Source: a virus
DNA length: 32,764 nucleotides
Reading direction: 5' to 3' (one strand)
IMG/VR virus record: IMGVR_UViG_3300028819_000052
Coordinates: 1 to 32,764 of that record
This document shows positions 28,154 to 32,764 of the stretch, one piece after another; positions within the stretch are counted from its first letter, which is position 1; every line of letters begins with the position of its first letter. The notes below the pieces were generated by a model. That model searched no databases and was not told the origin of the DNA. It saw nothing but the letters and a program-made list of their open reading frames with translations. A program made the translations under genes and the position numbers.

Positions 28154-28582
28154 TCACACTTCGATCGCGGCCACCAGCAGGTTCACGTTGTCCGTGTCCT
28201 TGCAGGCGAACCAGGTCACGCTGATCGCGAGGAATTGCGCGCCGCCGCCCGGCGTCAATTTGTGCATGGCGTTGCCGGAGTTGGTCGGGTTCGCCGTGCC
28301 GATATACACCGTGTTCTTGGTGTTGTAATCGGCCTCGCTGGCATAGCCCGCCTTCTCCTCGGTGGTGAGGGTGGACCATTTCGGATTGAGATTTTTGAAG
28401 GCGACATGCGCCGGCGCACTGACGTCGCCAAAGGTCAACGCTTCGCTGACGCCCTGGATGACCTGGACGTTTTCGATCGCTTGCTCGCCCGTTTGATCGA
28501 GGGTCTCGTCCACGTTTACCACGATCTCCGCGCCGCCTTTGCTCCAGGAGAGCTTGGTTGTCTTTTTGATTTCTTTGGACAT
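28154..28582 (-). CDS. Hypothetical tail-tube-region protein (142 residues)
   Basis: The protein begins MSKEIKKTTKLSWSKGGAEI and is beta-rich (VVNVDETLDQTGEQAIENVQ, then FLAISVTWFACKDTDNVNLL). No family is certain. It lies between the 145-residue protein and the chaperone-like protein, so a tail tube or minor tail role is likely by position. The upstream gap is only 20 bases. Confidence 0.5.
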   Translation of the reverse strand: MSKEIKKTTKLSWSKGGAEIVVNVDETLDQTGEQAIENVQVIQGVSEALTFGDVSAPAHVAFKNLNPKWSTLTTEEKAGYASEADYNTKNTVYIGTANPTNSGNAMHKLTPGGGAQFLAISVTWFACKDTDNVNLLVAAIEV

Positions 28583-28602
28583 GTTTGAAAGGTCTTGGTG
28601 CT

Positions 28603-29040
28603 TTAGCTCGAGACGGTGGTGGTGAGGGAGGCGTTCTGATCTTCGTCCGCGTATTGGCGGATCTTAAAGCTCATCTTCCCTTGCTTGTGGGAGAGGTCGA
28701 TGGATTGGTCGCCGACGTAAACGTAATCGCCGTTGAACGTGTCCACGGCGCAATGCGCGATCGTCACTTTGGCCAGCGGCTCGAGAAAGGCGACGGTGGC
28801 TTCCGCCGCGGCGCGCGTGGCGCCGGCGGGCGTCCAGGCGATGTCCAGCTCGGTGTAGGGGTTGGTGGCGATCAGGGAACGATCGAACCCGATCTCATCT
28901 TCGATGGCGTCCAGCTTGAATTTGTGCTGGCCTTTCATGCTGTCGACGATGAAGGAGGCGTAACCCTCGATGGTGATGGGGGTGCCGTCGTTGCGGATGC
29001 CGTGCAGGAGCGCGAGACCGTTTTGTACTTCTTGTGACAT
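28603..29040 (-). CDS. Hypothetical tail protein (145 residues), tail-tube region
   Basis: The protein begins MSQEVQNGLALLHGIRNDGT, PITIEGYASFIVDSMKGQHK, and ends FKIRQYADEDQNASLTTTVS. Small beta-rich proteins with such a 'DxxG...SxKGxxK' region in this gene position are often tube or tube-capping proteins. I cannot name a family with certainty. The neighbours are the tail-terminator-position protein upstream and the 142-residue protein downstream. Confidence 0.5.
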   Translation of the reverse strand: MSQEVQNGLALLHGIRNDGTPITIEGYASFIVDSMKGQHKFKLDAIEDEIGFDRSLIATNPYTELDIAWTPAGATRAAAEATVAFLEPLAKVTIAHCAVDTFNGDYVYVGDQSIDLSHKQGKMSFKIRQYADEDQNASLTTTVSS

Positions 29041-29082
29041 TCTGCGAATAGCCGGGGGTCAACGCGGGGCGAGACACGGATG

Positions 29083-29185
29083 TGGAGTGCGGTGGCAGAG
29101 CGCAGCGGCGACACCGCTTTGGCTCAGGCCTAATGACCACCTCCAAAAAGCGGCGTGGCGCTTCGCTTCCCGCCGCACTCCAAAA
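29083..29185. repeat. GGAGTGCGGTGGC hairpin element, copy 2
   Basis: This is an inverted repeat of about 103 bp of the family described at 25901, between two tail genes. Confidence 0.8.
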
Positions 29186-29196
29186 GATCTCAACCA

Positions 29197-29700
29197 TCAA
29201 CTAACATTACTGGGGCAGACGACCAGCTTGAGGTTGAGCGTGTCCACCCACACGTTGCCTTTGGAGTCGAAGCCGGCTTCGGGACCGTCCACGGTCACGG
29301 CCTGGCAGGTGAAGTCCGCCAGGTCCTCGTCGCCGATCGCTGAGCTGGCGCGCGCGGCCGCCGTGATGGCGTCCGCCAGCTTGTCGCTCGCGGTATCCAA
29401 CCCGGCAAAGAAGAGGTCGAACGTTTTTCCCACGCGCTCTTCGCTCGCGGCTTTGGGCGCGTCCGGATCTTCGTCCACGTCCACGGCCGGCACGGTCTTG
29501 ATCAGGATGGCCGCGGTGACTTCGTACACGCCGGAATACGGCGGGTCCTGCACGGCGCGCTCGGAATAACACACGGTGCAGGGCACCGCTTTGTCCGCGG
29601 ATCGTTTGGCGGGGTAAACGTCGTCGATCGTGCCGGCGTCTTCGGACACCAGATAGGCGACCAGGGCGCGATCGGTTTTGGAAAGGATGTTGTGAGACAT
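29197..29700 (-). CDS. Hypothetical protein in the tail-terminator position (167 residues)
   Basis: The protein starts MSHNILSKTDRALVAYLVSE and continues with an alpha/beta layout: TVCYSERAVQDPPYSGVYEV and TAAILIKTVPAVDVDEDPDA, then helical RVGKTFDLFFAGLDTASDKL and a beta end (VWVDTLNLKLVVCPSNVS). Size and position between neck-like and tube-like genes fit a tail terminator or completion protein, but no motif proves it. Confidence 0.5.
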   Translation of the reverse strand: MSHNILSKTDRALVAYLVSEDAGTIDDVYPAKRSADKAVPCTVCYSERAVQDPPYSGVYEVTAAILIKTVPAVDVDEDPDAPKAASEERVGKTFDLFFAGLDTASDKLADAITAAARASSAIGDEDLADFTCQAVTVDGPEAGFDSKGNVWVDTLNLKLVVCPSNVS

Positions 29701-29703
29701 GTG

Positions 29704-29757
29704 GGCAGTGATCAGTAATCAGTAATCAGTGGTCAGTAATCAGTGATCAGTCGTCAG
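29704..29757. repeat. CAGTAATCAGT tandem array
   Basis: Six or so CAGTRATCAGT units lie between genes; the end overlaps the stop of the 41-residue membrane protein gene. Confidence 0.7.
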
Positions 29758-29872
29758 TGGGGCGGCGTCGGCGGCGGCGGCGGGTCAGCGTGAGGGATTC
29801 GCGGCAGAGCGCGACCCATAACACCAGGCTGAGGTATGCCACTGTGCCGAGGATGATCCAGATACTGTCCAT
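29747..29872 (-). CDS. Tiny membrane protein with polyarginine tail (41 residues)
   Basis: The peptide reads MDSIWIILGTVAYLSLVLWV, then ALCRESLTLT, an Arg-only stretch of eight residues with one Thr before it, and PTDD. It has one membrane span with a strongly basic cytoplasmic tail. The stop codon is formed by the CAGT-type repeat. The gene is small but the span is clear. The function is unknown; the arginine run might bind nucleic acid or lipid head groups. Confidence 0.5.
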   Translation of the reverse strand: MDSIWIILGTVAYLSLVLWVALCRESLTLTRRRRRRRPTDD

Positions 29873-29883
29873 TTGGGCAGTAT

Positions 29884-30081
29884 TCAGTGGTCAGTGCTGT
29901 TCGGCGAGTCGCCGAACAGGACGGGCGAGTCGCCCGTGCCACCCAGGAGTTTGCGGACCATGGCGAGCCGGTCGGCGGGGGAGGCGTTCGGGAAAAACTT
30001 CGCGGCGTAGAGATCGAGGTCCTCGGCGGTGAGCGTGGGTCGCGCTGCGGCATGCGGACCGTCCGGGTGGTAGGCGCTCAT
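29884..30081 (-). CDS. Small hypothetical protein (65 residues) with palindrome-encoded tail
   Basis: The protein reads MSAYHPDGPHAAARPTLTAE, then DLDLYAAKFFPNASPADRLA and MVRKLLGG. The body is helical and looks real; no family is recognised. The last 17 residues (TGDSPVLFGDSPNSTDH) are encoded by two GGCGASTCGCC palindromes (29897-29937), so the original stop has been displaced. It lies downstream of the 109-residue gene in a stretch usually holding tail assembly genes; it could be a small tail chaperone. Confidence 0.5.
   Translation of the reverse strand: MSAYHPDGPHAAARPTLTAEDLDLYAAKFFPNASPADRLAMVRKLLGGTGDSPVLFGDSPNSTDH
29897..29937. repeat. GGCGASTCGCC palindrome pair in a gene end
   Basis: Palindromes at 29897-29919 and 29921-29937 encode the tail of the 29884-30081 protein. 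Confidence 0.75.
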
Positions 30082-30172
30082 TTCAGTCAGTAATCAGTGT
30101 TCAGTAATCAGTAATCAGTGATCAGTGGTCAGTGGTCTGATCTGATTACTGCCCACTGATAACTGATCACTC
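30082..30172. repeat. CAGTAATCAGT tandem array with inverted copies
   Basis: Repeated TCAGTAATCAGTG units run in one direction, followed by complementary TGATTACTG and TGATAACTGATCAC units, giving a hairpin of about 90 bp between two late genes. Confidence 0.7.
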
Positions 30173-30184
30173 GGCTGCTGCTGC

Positions 30185-30514
30185 TCAGACCAGCGGCTTA
30201 AACTTTTTCACGGGCACGTCGCGCTTGAACTGCGCGTGGGTCTCCGGCTGCGCGAGCTGAAAGGCGCCTTCGTCGAATTTGTTCATCTTACCGATTTCGA
30301 TCAGGGCCACGCCTTCGATGCTGATCAGTTCGCCGATGGCGAGCGTTTCGATGTCGGTTTCGCGTTCGGTCTTGAGCCAGTCCGCTAGAGCGGCTTTGCC
30401 GGCTTCGACCATCTTTTTTGCGGCCGCAAACATGCCGTTGCCGGATTTGATGGCGAGAGCGGCGCGACGGAGGGATTCGGCGGCGGTGGGATCGGTTACT
30501 TTGAAGGTCTTCAT
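30185..30514 (-). CDS. Hypothetical late protein (109 residues)
   Basis: The protein is helical (SLRRAALAIKSGNGMFAAAK, KMVEAGKAALADWLKTERET), followed by an acidic beta part (DIETLAIGELISIEGVALIE) and a basic end (FKRDVPVKKFKPLV). I recognise no family. The neighbours are the 232-residue neck/minor tail protein upstream and a 65-residue protein downstream. The position suggests a tail-assembly or connector role only. Confidence 0.5.
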   Translation of the reverse strand: MKTFKVTDPTAAESLRRAALAIKSGNGMFAAAKKMVEAGKAALADWLKTERETDIETLAIGELISIEGVALIEIGKMNKFDEGAFQLAQPETHAQFKRDVPVKKFKPLV

Positions 30515-30572
30515 TTTTGCGGTTTTCGATTTGCGCTTTGCGCGTTCACCGAACGGGCGGGGTCAACTCTCT

Positions 30573-30672
30573 ATGGAGTGCGGTGGCAGAGCGTAGCGGC
30601 GACACCGCTTTGGCAATGCGCTCGGGCCTGAGCAAAAGCGGCGTGGCGCTACGCTTCCCGCCGCACTCCATA
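30573..30672. repeat. GGAGTGCGGTGGC hairpin element, copy 3
   Basis: This is an inverted repeat of about 100 bp of the family described at 25901. It ends just before the stop of the next gene. Confidence 0.8.
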
Positions 30673-30674
30673 AG

Positions 30675-31373
30675 TCACGCAAGGGCGCGGTTGGCTTTCT
30701 CGGTGTCTTTCTTCAGCTTGTCCTCGATGTATTGCAGCATGCTCTGGGTCTCGTCGTAAAAGGCTAGGTCCAGCGCGCGCGCGCCGAAGGTGGTGAGCGC
30801 GTCTTTTTTGTCGTGCCGCGCGATCGCGCCGTTGATGATGATCGCCACGGCCAGGGTCTGGCCGTGCACGGCCGCCTGCGCTTCCCCTTTCGGATTGCCA
30901 TACTGGCGCGCCGCGGTGTCCACCACCGGTTCGCCTTGTTTGCTGGGGACAAAATTGGCGAGCAACCGGATGGCGGTCAGCCAGCCGGATTTGAGGAAGG
31001 CGATCGAGCGCAGACGCGACTGGATCAATTCGCGGATGGCCGCGTCCATCGCGCGCCCGCTCAGGCCCGGCTTGTGCGCGAGGCCGCGGCGTTTGTTAAT
31101 GATCAACGCGGCCAGGGGCGCGTCGTGATCGCGCGCGGCGGTGAGCTCGAGTCCGCGCCGGTTCACGGTGCGGCCGCTGCGCGTGGTGTGGCGCGTGGTG
31201 ACGAGCCGGCCGAGTGTGCCCTGGATGTTCGAGGGTTTGGCTTTCTCGGTATACCAAAGGGCTTTGCGCGCGATGAAATAGGCTTTTGTGTTGAGCGCGT
31301 CCACGGCCGTGCGTGAGGTGACTTTCAGGTATTCCTCGAGCGCGGCGTCGAATTTGGTTTGGTCCCAGCTCAT
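30675..31373 (-). CDS. Probable neck / minor tail protein (232 residues)
   Basis: The ATG at 31373 is preferred because an upstream in-frame reading to 31463 is encoded by a hairpin repeat. The protein begins MSWDQTKFDAALEEYLKVTS, RTAVDALNTKAYFIARKALW and is basic (VTTRHTTRSGRTVNRRGLEL, INKRRGLAHKPGLSG). A helical C-terminus follows (YDETQSMLQYIEDKLKKDTE). Basic proteins of this type, located between head-tail joining and tail genes, are often HK97 gp10-like neck proteins. This is a tentative match by position and composition. Confidence 0.5.
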   Translation of the reverse strand: MSWDQTKFDAALEEYLKVTSRTAVDALNTKAYFIARKALWYTEKAKPSNIQGTLGRLVTTRHTTRSGRTVNRRGLELTAARDHDAPLAALIINKRRGLAHKPGLSGRAMDAAIRELIQSRLRSIAFLKSGWLTAIRLLANFVPSKQGEPVVDTAARQYGNPKGEAQAAVHGQTLAVAIIINGAIARHDKKDALTTFGARALDLAFYDETQSMLQYIEDKLKKDTEKANRALA

Positions 31374-31375
31374 TA

Positions 31376-31468
31376 TTTTGGAGTGCGGTGGCAAGCGTAG
31401 CGCGACACCGCTTTTCGCGAGCTCAAGCCAAAGCGGTGTCGCCGCTGCGCTCTGCCACCGCACTCCAT
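31376..31468. repeat. GGAGTGCGGTGGC hairpin element, copy 4
   Basis: This is an inverted repeat of about 93 bp of the family described at 25901. It exactly fills the gap between two neck-region genes. Confidence 0.8.
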
Positions 31469-31472
31469 AGAA

Positions 31473-31832
31473 TCACGCCCCTTGCGCCGGGTCTTCGCAT
31501 TCGAGCAGGAGAACCGCGTCGTAATAGTTGGTGACGGCATCGATGCGATAGCGGCGCGCTTCGCCGTTCGCGCTCAGTTTCACTTGCACGGTCTGTTTTT
31601 CTTGCGGGAACCCGACGCCTTCCGGGAACAGGACGGTGCGCACCTTGACTTTGAGTTGGGCGTGGGCGCGCCAGCCGCCTTCATCGATGCGTTTGCCGCG
31701 ATAGGCCGGACCGGCGGTGCAGGGGTATTCGGCGCCGGCCCAGGTCAGGGTGCAACGGAGGCTGGATTCGGAGAGCGCCAGGCTCTCGAGCATGAGGGCG
31801 ACGGTGTCGCCTAGGTCTTCGGCTTCGGCCAT
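31473..31832 (-). CDS. Probable head-tail joining protein (119 residues)
   Basis: The protein begins MAEAEDLGDTVALMLESLAL and contains a beta-rich body (SLRCTLTWAGAEYPCTAGPA, HAQLKVKVRTVLFPEGVGFP, then RYRIDAVTNYYDAVLLLECE). Size, beta-rich content and a 'f-x-I-x-x-v-x-x-y-d-a-v' ending resemble head-tail joining (lambda FII/HK97 gp9-like) proteins, which have such a final strand pair. The position upstream of the neck protein supports this. No catalytic motif is expected. Confidence 0.5.
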   Translation of the reverse strand: MAEAEDLGDTVALMLESLALSESSLRCTLTWAGAEYPCTAGPAYRGKRIDEGGWRAHAQLKVKVRTVLFPEGVGFPQEKQTVQVKLSANGEARRYRIDAVTNYYDAVLLLECEDPAQGA

Positions 31833-31855
31833 TCTGGGAATGGCCGCGCGTCAAT

Positions 31856-31959
31856 ATGGAGTGCGGCGGGAAGCGTAGCGCCACGCCGCTTTGGATCGCG
31901 TCACGCTGGGGAAATGCAAAAGCGGTGTCGCCGCTGCGCTCTGCCACCGCACTCCAAAA
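31856..31959. repeat. GGAGTGCGGTGGC hairpin element, copy 5
   Basis: This is an inverted repeat of about 104 bp of the family described at 25901. After it, a direct GGCCCGACCGGCTAGGTC repeat lies at about 32003-32039. Confidence 0.8.
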
Positions 31960-32038
31960 TAAAAGCGGCGCTCTTACGAGGCGCCGCCGCGGGGGAAATT
32001 GGTGGCCCGACCGGCTAGGTCTGGCCCGACCGGCTAGG

Positions 32039-32488
32039 TCACTTCTTGAAACCGTATTTCACCGTCAGGTTCGTCGAGGCGACGCCTTCGGTGTTGCCTA
32101 CCGGTTTGAGAAAATAATGCGGAACAGGTCCGGCGGTGATGTTCGTGATGAGCGACACGCTCGATGGCGACGCGGCATTCGTGGTGCCGGACAAACTGAC
32201 GATCACCGGTTCGGTGCTGCTGTAGGTGGTGCCGTCCAGGCTCGGATAAAGCCAGAACCGCAGGGTGACCACGTTCGTGGTGAGCGGTTTGGCGCTCACG
32301 TGAAGCGCGAATTCGCGCGTGCGCGGGACGTCGATGCGCAGGCTGTAGGTGTTCGTCGCCGTGGCGGCCACGTTGTTGGTGCCGCCGGAGATCAGGGTGG
32401 TGGTGCCCGCGTAGGATTCTTGCGCCTGGCCGGCGAGCGGCAGGGCGAGGACGGTGAGGACGCTGAGGAGACAAAGGATTTTTTTCAT
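32039..32488 (-). CDS. Secreted beta-rich protein in the head/neck gene block (149 residues)
   Basis: The N-terminus MKKILCLLSVLTVLALPLAG ends in QAQES, a classical Sec signal peptide with AQA cleavage before E. The mature part is beta-rich and Thr/Ser/Asn-rich (YAGTTTLISGGTNNVAATAT, PSLDGTTYSSTEPVIVSLSG). No family is recognised. It lies among virion assembly genes, where a signal peptide is unusual. It might be a surface-decorating or exclusion protein made in the lysogen, or a host-derived gene. A repeat-rich gap flanks it on both sides. Confidence 0.6.
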   Translation of the reverse strand: MKKILCLLSVLTVLALPLAGQAQESYAGTTTLISGGTNNVAATATNTYSLRIDVPRTREFALHVSAKPLTTNVVTLRFWLYPSLDGTTYSSTEPVIVSLSGTTNAASPSSVSLITNITAGPVPHYFLKPVGNTEGVASTNLTVKYGFKK

Positions 32489-32504
32489 AGGGGTTGGTTG
32501 GGTT

Positions 32505-32560
32505 TAACCGCGGAATACGCGGACCACGCGGAAGGGTTCGGTTTCTGCGTGTTCCGCGGT
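32505..32560. repeat. ACCGCGGAATACGCGG inverted-repeat element
   Basis: Units ACCGCGGAATACGCGG and the inverse GTGTTCCGCGGT lie between the secreted protein gene and the next gene upstream. A related element lies at 27692-27770. Confidence 0.65.
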
Positions 32561-32597
32561 GTTCACTGTAACAGAAACAAACAATGGGGACAAAACT

Positions 32598-32764
32598 TTA
32601 GGCGGACTTGCGCGATCGCCGGGGCCTGGGTTCGATCTCGGGCGCGTTCGCGGGGTCGACCGCGAAGCCTCTGATTTCCACCGGCACTTCGTCGGCTTCC
32701 GGTTCCACAGAGACCGGAATATTAACAGGAGGCAACGGAGACAACGGAGGAGACGAAGGTTTCT
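32598..32764 (-). CDS. C-terminal part of an unknown protein (runs off right edge)
   Basis: A frame that is open to the last base ends at TAA (32598-32600). The visible 54 residues read KPSSPPLSPLPPVNIPVSVE, then PEADEVPVEIRGFAVDPANA and PEIEPRPRRSRKSA. The first part is encoded by a half AACAGGAG mini-repeat; the rest looks like a genuine proline-rich, basic tail. The start and the main domain lie beyond the window. Its place before neck genes suggests a head or connector-side protein. Confidence 0.5.
   Translation of the reverse strand, partial: KPSSPPLSPLPPVNIPVSVEPEADEVPVEIRGFAVDPANAPEIEPRPRRSRKSA

Noticed and set aside
25901-31959. CRISPR array or insertion sequences in the late operon
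   Set aside because: The repeats are single ~100-bp inverted-repeat elements separated by genes, without regular spacers and without a transposase.

Overview
The window looks like most of a temperate, tailed (siphophage-like) phage genome, about 62% G+C, from a Verrucomicrobiota host (Limisphaerales/Pedosphaera-like). The host call is an inference. It rests on several families of short palindromic and tandem mini-repeats of the kind that fill such genomes, and on the protein style. Packaging genes run off the left edge and a structural-side gene runs off the right edge, both on the minus strand. Portal, protease and major capsid are not in view. This fits a circular or circularly permuted genome whose unseen part joins the two ends.

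Layout. (1) 1-8442, minus strand: one long leftward gene string with many 4-base ATGA/GTGA overlaps. It begins at a divergent control region (8443-8524) with a small ribbon-helix-helix-like protein. It then carries small helix-turn-helix and unknown proteins, a DnaA-domain-IV-like protein, and a 406-residue protein whose gene contains seven 17-21 bp palindromes (a candidate origin). Next come small membrane proteins, a DUF3102-like protein, a ParB-N/DNA methyltransferase fusion, and the small (Nu1-like) and large (GpA-like) terminase subunits. (2) 8525-10974, plus strand: a small regulator-like protein, a membrane-anchored BamE/SmpA-like protein, a tyrosine integrase and, 24 bp after it, the T-arm and acceptor end of a tRNA(Leu)-like gene, i.e. 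an att site. (3) 10975-14659, plus strand: a zinc-ribbon protein, a large ParB-like protein, a J-domain protein and two small proteins. (4) 14692-18625, plus strand: a candidate promoter/operator, three small genes, then the most unusual segment. Five genes (zinc-finger protein, 72-residue protein, SAM methyltransferase, PAPS-reductase-like protein, Dam-like adenine methyltransferase) are separated by four sites with integron attC architecture, with a half-site at each flank. This looks like an integron cassette array without an integron integrase, carried in a phage. (5) 18764-18871: four strong hairpins where the plus and minus gene strings converge. (6) 18877-32764, minus strand: the late genes. 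Read in transcription order from the right these are an unknown C-terminal fragment, a secreted protein, head-tail/neck and tail-tube-region proteins, a tail-assembly-chaperone-like protein, tape measure, tail-tip proteins, a LamG-like protein, a long tail fibre/spike, and a lysis-like set of holin candidates and a lipoprotein. I found no recognisable endolysin.

Throughout, host-type mini-repeats sit between genes and also run into the ends of coding regions, so that many proteins carry repeat-encoded tails. Genes are identified by motif reading only; no homology search was possible.
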